A DNA stretch of 15,629 bases from an uncultured beta proteobacterium (GTDB taxonomy: Bacteria > Pseudomonadota > Gammaproteobacteria > Burkholderiales > Rhodocyclaceae): positions 1-15,629 of the forward strand of contig CAIVZW010000174.1 in assembly GCA_903910495.1 (NCBI GenBank). Reading direction: 5' to 3'. Positions 1 through 6,245 of this stretch are shown in pieces. The notes under the pieces were generated by a model that was given only the letters and a program-made list of their open reading frames with translations, made no database searches and had not been told where the DNA came from. Position 1 is the first letter of the stretch. Every line of letters begins with the position of its first letter. A program made the position numbers and the translations under genes.

Positions 1-202
1 CCTATGCAAACCATCCGCCTGTTTCAATCTCCGCTGCGGTCATTCCGGTTACAGCGATTAGTTGAGTAATCAGAACGCCTCTCCAGCCACTTGAGCAAAA
101 TCGCGTAAAGCCCCTCGGGCAGAGTACAGCAAGGGCAGTTATCTCTTGATACCCGCTGGATTTTGACCGTCGTCCGCTTCGCAATTACCTTAAAACAAGC
201 AA

Positions 203-224
203 AACGACGATAACGACGAAATAA
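203..224 (+). promoter_or_regulatory. Paired AACGACGA boxes upstream of the kinase operon
   Basis: AACGACGA occurs at 203-210 and again at 212-219, the second continuing as AATAA, with starts 9 bases apart. Near-identical boxes lie at 3324-3334, 3342-3353 and 3391-3401, with a weaker one at 3409-3420, in the gap before the chemoreceptor gene. Recurrence upstream of two gene groups in the same cluster suggests a binding site, perhaps for the helix-turn-helix-receiver protein encoded at 2656-3282. That assignment is inference. The motif is short and chance or shared repeat ancestry could also explain it. Confidence 0.25.
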
Positions 225-225
225 C

Positions 226-256
226 TTGTAATTCCAATAATTGGTATTATTATATT
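226..256 (+). promoter_or_regulatory. Possible promoter of the three-PAS kinase operon
   Basis: TTGTAA (226-231) and TATATT (251-256) resemble sigma-70 -35 and -10 elements, but the 19-base spacing is longer than ideal. They sit in the most AT-rich stretch of the leader, about 35 bases before the first possible start codon. Weak call, based on eye matching only. Confidence 0.22.
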
Positions 257-289
257 AGTTATATACGCACCTTCTAGCTGTGACCACAG

Positions 290-2215
290 ATGGGGAGTGT
301 AATTTTGAAACATAGTGTTGAGTTGACCTTCAAGGACTCCATCAAAGTGCTTCAGGCGATGCTGGACTCTTTGCCTGACCATATTGCGCTGCTGGATAAT
401 AACGGCACTATCATCGCCGTCAATGAGGCCTGGGTTCTCTATGCACAGGAAAACGCACTTGATCACGAACTGTTCGGGGTTGGCGACAACTACATCGATG
501 TTTGCCGCCGCTGCGCTGAGGACGATCCCGATGCCAAGGCCGTGATGATCGCTTTGGAGGAATTGCTTCACGAGGACACGAGCCGACCCTATCACCGCGA
601 CTATATGTGCCCGCACCCGATATATCCTTCGCTTGATCGGTGGTTTCACCTCTGCATGATGCCGCTTGCCCTTGATTGGGGGAGAGGCATCGTGGTATCC
701 CACCATGACGTCAGCGCTCGAATCGTGACAGAGCGTTCCCGCTATTCCCTGGAGCAGGCCATTGCTCAAACCCGCACGGCCATCATGATCACCAGGGTGA
801 ATGGCGATATTGAATACGTCAATAATGCATTTTCAGAGATCACGGGTTACTCAGCGCATGAAGCCATTGGTAACAACCCACGGTTGCTGAAGTCAGGGAA
901 GAATTCCGGCTCTGCGTATGCCGAGATGTGGCGAACTCTATTGAGCGGGATGCCATGGAGAGGCCACGTTTGTAATCGACGCAAGAATGGGCAATTGTAT
1001 TGGGATGACATGACGATCTCCCCGATCAAAGACCCTGCAGGCGTAGTGACGCACTATATTGCGGTCAAAGAAGATGTGACGGAAAGTCATCAGCACGCTT
1101 TGCTTAACGCTGCGGTGATCACTGCGACCGTAGATGCTTTCGTAGTTCTCGACGCCCTGGGGAACATCACCGACTGGAGCCCACAGGCAGAGACGATTTT
1201 CGGACTATCTGGCAAAGAAGCCATCGGGAAGGATTTCATTAACACGCTCATGGTGCCTGGTCTGATCCCGGATGCGCTGTACCTGTTTGCTCATTTCAAG
1301 GCAAGCTTTGGTTCGCGATTGGGCCACCATAAGCGCCGGACGCAGATGCATCGTCATGACGGCCAGGTACTTTTTGTCGAACTTTGGCTGACCGCGCTCG
1401 ATCTGCCCAAGGAAGTCCGTTATATCGTTTTGATCCGGGATGTGACTGAGGCCGCACAGAAAGAGCACGAACTCCAGATTGCGAAGAAGATGGAAGCCGT
1501 TGGCCTGATGACCAGCGGCTTGGTACATGATTTCAATAATTTTATACAGATAATCAGCGGCAGTCTCGGACTGGCCGCCATGACCGATCTGCCATTAACG
1601 GCCGGAAAGTACGTCAATCTCGCGTTGGATGCTGCAAAACGTTCAGCCGAAATCACGAAATCATTGTTGGCCTTCGCCCGACATGAGCCAATCCGCAAGG
1701 TTGCAACGGATATCAATCGTCTGCTTGAGAATATGGTTCCGATAATCGAGCACTCCGCCGGGAAAGACATCACAGTCCTGATGTCGGCTAACGCCAGAAA
1801 GTCTGTCGTGGCCGTCAATGTCAGTGGCTTCAATAACGCCATCCTGAATCTGGTAATCAATGCGCGCGACGCCATGCCCCGGGGCGGAAGGCTGCATCTG
1901 TATTCCTATTCGCAATCTATTGCTTACACTAATCCATTGCAGAATTTCAATCTGTCCGAAGGTGATTACCTTGTTGTCGGGATCGATGATTCCGGTGAAG
2001 GCATGTCACCCGAGGTCGCATCCAGAGCCTTTGATCCATTTTTCTCTACCAAGGAACCCGGCGAAGGGACGGGGCTAGGCTTGGCGATGGTGCGCTCGTT
2101 TTGCCAACAACAAGGGGGGGCTGCGCAAATTCACAGTCAGAAGGGTCTTGGCACTTCAATTCAATTGATCCTGCCCACAGTGATGGATAATTCAACACGG
2201 GTATTGCAATCATGA
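290..2215 (+). CDS. Soluble three-PAS sensor histidine kinase
   Basis: Two-component sensor kinase that should autophosphorylate on His and pass phosphate to a receiver, probably that of the next two genes. I see no membrane segment, so it is likely cytoplasmic. Residues about 18-145 form a PAS domain of the type with NYIDVC and RWFHLC motifs. About 151-268 is a second PAS (NPRLLKSG) and about 272-395 a third. The H-box is VHDFNN with His413, typical of kinases with a HDFNN motif. The ATPase domain has N520 and N524 (N box), D567-S-G-E-G571 (G1), FDPFFSTK (F box) and GTGLGL (G2), so all catalytic boxes look intact. The ATG at 290 has no Shine-Dalgarno. GGGGAG at 292-297 is well placed for an in-frame TTG at 305, which may be the true start (636 residues). 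No receiver is fused to it. The stop overlaps the next start in ATGA. Confidence 0.93.
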   Translation: MGSVILKHSVELTFKDSIKVLQAMLDSLPDHIALLDNNGTIIAVNEAWVLYAQENALDHELFGVGDNYIDVCRRCAEDDPDAKAVMIALEELLHEDTSRPYHRDYMCPHPIYPSLDRWFHLCMMPLALDWGRGIVVSHHDVSARIVTERSRYSLEQAIAQTRTAIMITRVNGDIEYVNNAFSEITGYSAHEAIGNNPRLLKSGKNSGSAYAEMWRTLLSGMPWRGHVCNRRKNGQLYWDDMTISPIKDPAGVVTHYIAVKEDVTESHQHALLNAAVITATVDAFVVLDALGNITDWSPQAETIFGLSGKEAIGKDFINTLMVPGLIPDALYLFAHFKASFGSRLGHHKRRTQMHRHDGQVLFVELWLTALDLPKEVRYIVLIRDVTEAAQKEHELQIAKKMEAVGLMTSGLVHDFNNFIQIISGSLGLAAMTDLPLTAGKYVNLALDAAKRSAEITKSLLAFARHEPIRKVATDINRLLENMVPIIEHSAGKDITVLMSANARKSVVAVNVSGFNNAILNLVINARDAMPRGGRLHLYSYSQSIAYTNPLQNFNLSEGDYLVVGIDDSGEGMSPEVASRAFDPFFSTKEPGEGTGLGLAMVRSFCQQQGGAAQIHSQKGLGTSIQLILPTVMDNSTRVLQS

Positions 2216-2643
2216 GTTCAACAAGAATTCGTCCTTTAATGGCTTCGATTGACGATGCAAAAGGGATGCGCGAGATCATTGTCGCGCTGGGCAATATGGC
2301 GGGCTTCGATTGCATTGAGGCCAGCGGCCCCAAGGCAATTGCATCGGCTCTGGATCAGAATCCTGATCTGATTGTGCTGGACATGACCATGCCTGAGATG
2401 GACGGGTTTGAAGTGATCTGGGAGTTGTGCCGACGCCAGAGCGCAGCACGTCTAATCATCCTGAGTGGGTTTGAGCCCATGATTGTAAGGGCTGCTGAAA
2501 TCATCGCCAAAGAATCAAAATTGAAAGTGCTGACCCGCTTGGAAAAGCCAATCGATGCGCCGCGTTTGCTAGAATTACTTCGCGCTAGTTGCTTTCAAGT
2601 CATGTGTGATCTGAAAGCAACTGACGCCAATTTTGCTACCTGA
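2212..2643 (+). CDS. Single-domain response regulator (receiver only)
   Basis: CheY-like receiver of 143 residues with no output domain. Visible motifs are the acidic pair D14-D15, phospho-acceptor D57 in VLDMTMPEMDG, S85 in LSG and K112 in EKP, so it should be phosphorylatable. The start codon overlaps the upstream kinase stop (ATGA), implying translational coupling and making that kinase the obvious phosphodonor. With no output domain it may work as a phosphotransfer intermediate, a phosphate sink, or by binding a partner. The C-terminal tail (about 125-143) lies beyond the normal receiver fold and is encoded over a perfect inverted repeat. Its target is unknown. Confidence 0.9.
   Translation: MSSTRIRPLMASIDDAKGMREIIVALGNMAGFDCIEASGPKAIASALDQNPDLIVLDMTMPEMDGFEVIWELCRRQSAARLIILSGFEPMIVRAAEIIAKESKLKVLTRLEKPIDAPRLLELLRASCFQVMCDLKATDANFAT
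2587..2622 (+). repeat. Perfect 11-base inverted repeat at the 3' end of the receiver gene
   Basis: AGTTGCTTTCA at 2587-2597 is the exact reverse complement of 2612-2622, separated by 14 bases in which TCA and TGA can also pair. It lies inside the last codons of the receiver gene, 34 bases before the next start. As RNA it could form a hairpin damping or protecting the transcript between the two regulator genes. No T-run follows directly (TTTT comes only after 8 bases), so it is not a standard terminator. The structure is directly visible; the function is unknown. Confidence 0.6.
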
Positions 2644-2655
2644 ACTGAGAGAAAT

Positions 2656-3282
2656 ATGCGCAACCTCCCCCCCACCTGCTCCACCCGTGAAGCCGCTAAA
2701 TTGCTCAATGTGGTACCGAGCACTGTTCAGAGTTGGGTTGAGACGGGATGTCTCGAAGCCTGGAAAACTCCAGGGGGGCATCGGCGTGTCACGCTCGCAT
2801 CGATTGACCGCCTCCTCGAAAAAGGGATGGTTGGCAAGTCATTCGAAGCAAACAGTGGCGCTGGCCTATCGACTGACACGGCTTCAAAACTTCGGATCCT
2901 GATTGTCGAGGATGATGAGGCCCTATTAGACATCTATCGGGACAGCATCAATAGTTGGGGACTTTCTGCCGCTCTGACGATTGCCAATAACGGCTACAAC
3001 GCACTCTTGCGTGTCGGGTTCGATCATCCGCAATTGATCATTACTGACTTGATCATGCCGGAAATAGACGGATTTCGAATGATTGAGGCACTTCAGCGCG
3101 ACCAACAGACGACAAAGATCATGATTGTTGCGGTAACCGGCCTGCCCGATGAAGAGATCAATTGGCGAGGCGGACTGCCCGATGCGGTGAAGGTGCTCCA
3201 CAAACCGATCGACTTTATCCTTATGCGCAACATCGTAGAAGAAGCTCTCGCTCACTTCGGTATCACTACTTCAGCGCCCTGA
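2656..3282 (+). CDS. MerR/excisionase-type helix-turn-helix fused to a C-terminal receiver
   Basis: 208 residues. Residues about 8-55 form a MerR/excisionase-like DNA-binding domain: STREAAKLLNVVPSTVQSW is the helix-turn-helix and TPGGHRR the wing. A low-complexity linker (about 60-77) joins it to a receiver at about 79-200 with D86-D87, phospho-acceptor D131 (TDLIMPEIDG), T161 and K183 (HKP), all intact. The domain order is the reverse of most response regulators, which carry the receiver first. A GAGAGA Shine-Dalgarno sits just upstream of the ATG. It lies 12 bases after the single-domain receiver and probably shares its kinase. It is the only DNA-binding regulator in the left block, hence a candidate to bind the AACGACGA boxes nearby, which is inference. 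Confidence 0.9.
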   Translation: MRNLPPTCSTREAAKLLNVVPSTVQSWVETGCLEAWKTPGGHRRVTLASIDRLLEKGMVGKSFEANSGAGLSTDTASKLRILIVEDDEALLDIYRDSINSWGLSAALTIANNGYNALLRVGFDHPQLIITDLIMPEIDGFRMIEALQRDQQTTKIMIVAVTGLPDEEINWRGGLPDAVKVLHKPIDFILMRNIVEEALAHFGITTSAP

Positions 3283-3290
3283 AAACTCAA

Positions 3291-3353
3291 ATGAGATTTA
3301 ACGCTGGCATCGTCGTGCCCCTAAACGACGAATATACGTATAACGACAAATAA
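3291..3353 (+). CDS. Possible 20-residue peptide, repeat copy 1
   Basis: ATG to TAA frame of 20 codons reading MRFNAGIVVPLNDEY then TYNDK. It starts 9 bases after the preceding stop codon. No good Shine-Dalgarno precedes it, and I recognise no family. Compared with copy 2 there are three synonymous and eight changed codons, so sequence conservation does not argue for selection on the peptide. The equal length and lack of indels are compatible with either a real small protein or a young duplication. Confidence 0.2.
   Translation: MRFNAGIVVPLNDEYTYNDK
3324..3353 (+). promoter_or_regulatory. AACGACGAATA box pair in repeat copy 1
   Basis: AACGACGAATA (3324-3334) and AACGACAAATAA (3342-3353) have starts 18 bases apart. 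The same spacing recurs in copy 2 (3391 and 3409), although its second box is degenerate. TCGTCGT at 3310-3316 is also the reverse complement of ACGACGA at 3325-3331, giving copy 1 a 7-base hairpin that copy 2 largely lacks. Possible operator array ahead of the chemoreceptor gene; inference only. Confidence 0.22.
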
Positions 3354-3357
3354 GATG

Positions 3358-3420
3358 ATGAGATTTAACGATGGCATAGTCGCGCACCTGAACGACGAAT
3401 ACGCGCAATACGTCGAATAA
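3358..3420 (+). CDS. Possible 20-residue peptide, repeat copy 2
   Basis: ATG to TAA frame of 20 codons reading [15 protein letters not shown] then AQYVE. It starts 4 bases after the stop of copy 1 and ends just before another ATG at 3422. It shares MRFN, GIV and LNDEY with copy 1. The ribosome-binding site is weak (AATAAG at most). No known family recognised. Kept as a low-confidence candidate because the frame is intact in both copies. Confidence 0.2.
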   Translation: MRFNDGIVAHLNDEYAQYVE

Positions 3421-3466
3421 GATGAATTGTTTCTGTTCTTCAATCAACTTCAAAAAGAAGATTGCC

Positions 3467-5101
3467 ATGAGTGTTAAAAATCTACCTATCTCTGTTCAGC
3501 TAACCCTGTCGATTACAGCGGCATTGCTGATCGCGCTCGCCTCGATGATTGCCTCGCAACACGGCGAAAACAAGGAAGCGACGCTCAATCAGGCGCGCGA
3601 TTTCGCCCACAGCACGCACGAAATAACTCTTGCCGGACTAACCGGCATGATGATTACGGGCACGGTTGATCGCCGCGACGTGTTTCTTGACCAGATCAAG
3701 CAGTTGGATGCCGTGAAGGATTTGCGCGTGACGCGAGCGCCCGCGGTGAGCCAACTGTTTGGCCCAGGCAAGCCGGATGGCCGTTCGGATAATGCGGCCG
3801 AGGAGGAGGTGATGCGAACCGGCAAGGAGATCAACCGGCTTGAATCCGATGCGACCGGAGAGTATCTCCACATCGTCAAACCGGCGAAGGCCAGCACCAA
3901 CTATCTTGGGAAAAACTGTATCACCTGTCACCAGGTGCCGGAAGGGACGGTGCTTGGCGTTGTCAGCATGAAAGTCTCCCTCAACAAGGTGAATGCGGCC
4001 ATTACGGGTCAGAGCAGCAAACTGGCACTGGCTGGCTTCCTTGTTTGCCTTGCCATGTTCGTGCTGGTATTTCTTTTCATCCGGCATTTTGTCTCTCGCC
4101 CCCTTGCCGCGATGACCGAAGGCTTGAGTCAGATGGCCAAGGGTGAAGCTGACCTTTCTCAGCGTCTGCCCGTGCGCAAACTCGACGAGGTTGGGTGTGC
4201 TTCCCGTGCCTTCAATGAAATGATGGACAAATTTGCTGCGCTGGTTAGTCAGATCAGTAACACCGCAGGGGAGGTGCGTCAGTCGGTCGGCGGCTTGGTG
4301 TCAGCCGCCTCGGAGGTGTCGTCGAGTTCTCAGGAGCAACAGGCGTGCTCTATGGGCGCGACCAGAGCGGTAGAGGCCGTTGCGACGGGCGTCGCTTCGA
4401 TAGCGTCAAGCGCTGATCAGGTTCGTCATCAGTCACACATCAATCTTGATGACTCCAAGCGTGGCAGCGAGAGCCTGGTTTCGCTGATCGCATCGATGGC
4501 CAACGTCCGTACTTCGGTCAACGGGATCGTCGAATCGGTCAATCAATTCGTCACGAGTACGCAATCCATTAGCAAAATGACCCGGCAAGTCAAAGATATC
4601 GCAGAGCAAACCAACCTGCTGGCGCTCAATGCAGAGATCGAGGCCGCCAGGGCTGGCGATCAGGGGCGGGGGTTTGCTATCGTTGCCTATGAGGTGCGCA
4701 AGCTGGCTAAAAAATCGAGTGCTTCGGCCAGCGATATTGATCAAGTAACCCAGTCCATCGGTGTGCAGTCGAGTTCGCTGATGGCGGCCATCGAGAATGG
4801 TCTGAATCAACTCAGCCGCAGCCATGACGACGTTAATGCAGTTGCCAGAGTCATGGAGAGGACTGCGGGCGGCGTGGCAGAGGTGAACGCCGGCATCGAC
4901 GCGATTGGTTCAGCAACACAGGAACAACAACTCGCCAGTTCCGATGCTTCCAGCAATATTGAGCAAATCGCGGTGATGGCAAAGGCCAATACAGCCTCCG
5001 TACAAGGGGTTGTGCTGTCAGCCCGGCACCTTGAATCACTGGCCAATGGTCTAGCCGCTGCCGTAGGCAAGTTTCAGCTACGGCAGGCTGAGTTAGCGTA
5101 A
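3467..5101 (+). CDS. Methyl-accepting chemotaxis protein with periplasmic heme-c sensor domain
   Basis: Inner-membrane chemoreceptor of 544 residues. TM1 is at about 8-29, a periplasmic domain at about 30-184, TM2 at about 185-206, HAMP at about 207-260 and a long coiled-coil signalling domain to the end. The hairpin tip ([18 protein letters not shown], about 379-396) and [15 protein letters not shown] are clear; Tyr in VAYEVR is unusual where Asp, Gly or Glu is common. C151-ITC-H155, a CxxCH heme-c attachment motif, lies in the sensor just before [14 protein letters not shown], an arrangement known from Geobacter heme-containing chemoreceptors. Sensing of redox state or a heme ligand is therefore likely; the ligand is not deducible. 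It needs cytochrome-c maturation and CheA/CheW from elsewhere. I chose ATG 3467, with AAAAAGAAG 6 bases upstream, over ATG 3422, which has no good site and abuts the tandem repeats. No C-terminal CheR-tethering pentapeptide. Confidence 0.93.
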   Translation: MSVKNLPISVQLTLSITAALLIALASMIASQHGENKEATLNQARDFAHSTHEITLAGLTGMMITGTVDRRDVFLDQIKQLDAVKDLRVTRAPAVSQLFGPGKPDGRSDNAAEEEVMRTGKEINRLESDATGEYLHIVKPAKASTNYLGKNCITCHQVPEGTVLGVVSMKVSLNKVNAAITGQSSKLALAGFLVCLAMFVLVFLFIRHFVSRPLAAMTEGLSQMAKGEADLSQRLPVRKLDEVGCASRAFNEMMDKFAALVSQISNTAGEVRQSVGGLVSAASEVSSSSQEQQACSMGATRAVEAVATGVASIASSADQVRHQSHINLDDSKRGSESLVSLIASMANVRTSVNGIVESVNQFVTSTQSISKMTRQVKDIAEQTNLLALNAEIEAARAGDQGRGFAIVAYEVRKLAKKSSASASDIDQVTQSIGVQSSSLMAAIENGLNQLSRSHDDVNAVARVMERTAGGVAEVNAGIDAIGSATQEQQLASSDASSNIEQIAVMAKANTASVQGVVLSARHLESLANGLAAAVGKFQLRQAELA

Positions 5102-5116
5102 AGCGACGGGGCTTAT

Positions 5117-6229
5117 ATGAACAATCACTTGTCTCAGCTTCAGGACCCACTCGAACAACTCAACGCAATCTTTGAGTTGAGCCCGGACGGTTTTGTCTCA
5201 TTCGATGCCGCGCGGCGGGTCAACTTTGCCAACCCCGCGTTCACTCAGATGACGAGAATTGGCGCGGCGCAACTAAGCGGCCTTGACGAGCAAGAGTTCT
5301 CGAACCTGCTTGCCAGCCTTTGCAAGGCGAGTGGCCGTTTTAAGGGGATCGAGAATTTGCGGGAGAAAACGGCAAGTGACGGCACTGGCAAACGAGAAAT
5401 CATCGAGTTGGCTCTGGCGGGGAAACGGGTGCTTGAAGTGGCATTGCGCCCGATCAACGCGAGCAGCGTCTCACAGATTCTATATTTCCGGGATGTAACC
5501 CACGAAGACGAAGTAGATAAGATGAAGAGCGAATTCCTGAACACGGCAGCACACGAGTTGCGCACACCGATGGCCAATATCTACGGATTTGCCGAATTGT
5601 TGCTCTCACAAAAAATACCTGAAGCCAGTCGGCACGAGATCCTTGTAACCCTATTCAAGCAAACTGAATTGATGGCTCACATCGTGCAGGAGTTGATTGA
5701 TCTCGCGCGAATCGAAGCGCGGCATGGCAAGGATTTTATATTTGGACCAACGCATGTGCAGGCCATTGTCACAGAGGTCACTAACGGATTCATGCTGCCT
5801 GAAGGACGAGGTGCGGCGACACTAGTCATGCCCGCCGATCCGCTGTACATCATTGCGGATCGTGCAAAACTGCTGCAAGCAATACAAAATGTTTTGTCCA
5901 ACGCCTACACGTACTCGCCCCCTGATACCGATGTCTGGATCAGCATTGAAGGGCCTTCGGCTTCAGGGGCCTCAGATACCGATGCAAAATACTCACCACC
6001 CATGGTGGCCATCGGTATCGTCAATCAGGGAGACGGTATGCATCCTGAACAGTTACACCGAGTATGCGAGCGCTTCTATCGCGCTGACTCATCAGGGATG
6101 CTGCCAGGAGCCGGATTAGGGATGAGCATCGTCAAGGAGATCGTTGATCTGCATCACGGCAGAATCAATATTGACAGCCAACCGGGGCAAGGTGCCTCCG
6201 TTACATTGCAGTTCCCACTGTACTCATGA
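5117..6229 (+). CDS. Soluble PAS histidine kinase
   Basis: 370 residues, no membrane segment. A PAS domain at about 12-128 (AIFELSPDGFVSFD, FANPAFTQMT) is followed by a HisKA domain with His146 in AAHELRTP. The ATPase domain has N258 and N262 (QNVLSNAYTYSP), F box CERFYRAD and G2 GAGLGMSIV. The G1 box reads VNQGDG at 302-307, so the usual Asp that contacts adenine is Asn303. That could lower ATP binding, though the rest looks active. About 18 residues rich in Ser, Gly, Asp and Pro (about 278-295) are inserted between two strands before G1, encoded over repeated and palindromic DNA. The gene starts 15 bases after the chemoreceptor stop, with GACGGGG as a plausible ribosome-binding site, so the two are probably co-transcribed. 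No receiver is fused; its partner may be one of the two regulators upstream. Confidence 0.92.
   Translation: MNNHLSQLQDPLEQLNAIFELSPDGFVSFDAARRVNFANPAFTQMTRIGAAQLSGLDEQEFSNLLASLCKASGRFKGIENLREKTASDGTGKREIIELALAGKRVLEVALRPINASSVSQILYFRDVTHEDEVDKMKSEFLNTAAHELRTPMANIYGFAELLLSQKIPEASRHEILVTLFKQTELMAHIVQELIDLARIEARHGKDFIFGPTHVQAIVTEVTNGFMLPEGRGAATLVMPADPLYIIADRAKLLQAIQNVLSNAYTYSPPDTDVWISIEGPSASGASDTDAKYSPPMVAIGIVNQGDGMHPEQLHRVCERFYRADSSGMLPGAGLGMSIVKEIVDLHHGRINIDSQPGQGASVTLQFPLYS
5924..6019 (+). repeat. Direct and inverted GATACCGATG copies inside the second kinase gene
   Basis: GATACCGATG occurs at 5924-5933 and 5975-5984, and its exact reverse complement at 6010-6019. The last two flank CCACC-CAT-GGTGG (5996-6008), making a nested hairpin. 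The interval encodes the insertion before the G1 box, and the two direct copies both encode DTD in the same frame, 17 codons apart. Seen directly. It may record how the insertion arose or may be chance. Confidence 0.5.
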
Positions 6230-6245
6230 CAAAAATATATTTCAC

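Larger units (their letters stand above)
1..289. other. Leader region without a convincing gene
   Basis: I see no supportable gene here. Short minus-strand frames exist, but their translations carry no recognisable domain and lack a ribosome-binding site. The right-hand part (about 190-275) is clearly AT-rich compared with its surroundings and probably carries the promoter of the kinase operon that follows. It also holds two AACGACGA boxes at 203-224 that resemble motifs in the tandem repeats at 3291-3424. Confidence 0.5.
3291..3424 (+). repeat. Two tandem 67-base direct repeats
   Basis: Copy 1 spans 3291-3357 and copy 2 spans 3358-3424, head to tail with no spacer. Hand alignment gives 12 mismatches and no gaps (about 82% identity). 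Each begins ATGAGATTTAACG and ends AATAAGATG, and the ATG that begins each copy opens a 20-codon frame closed by TAA. Differences fall in the middle and in the last third of the reading frame. The array fills most of the gap between the helix-turn-helix-receiver gene and the chemoreceptor gene. A partial match to its 3' half lies at about 202-224. Whether it is coding, a leader RNA or a cluster of protein-binding sites is open. Confidence 0.85.

Noticed and set aside
2..184. Minus-strand frame of 60 codons at the left edge
   Set aside because: Complete within the window but without recognisable motif or start signal; composition alone does not support a gene.
185..769. Minus-strand frame of 194 codons
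   Set aside because: Lies mostly antisense to the PAS1 and PAS2 region of the clear kinase gene, with no domain or ribosome-binding site.
3162..3353. Frame of 63 codons running into repeat copy 1
   Set aside because: Its first part is a shadow of the regulator gene; only the last 20 codons coincide with the candidate small ORF.
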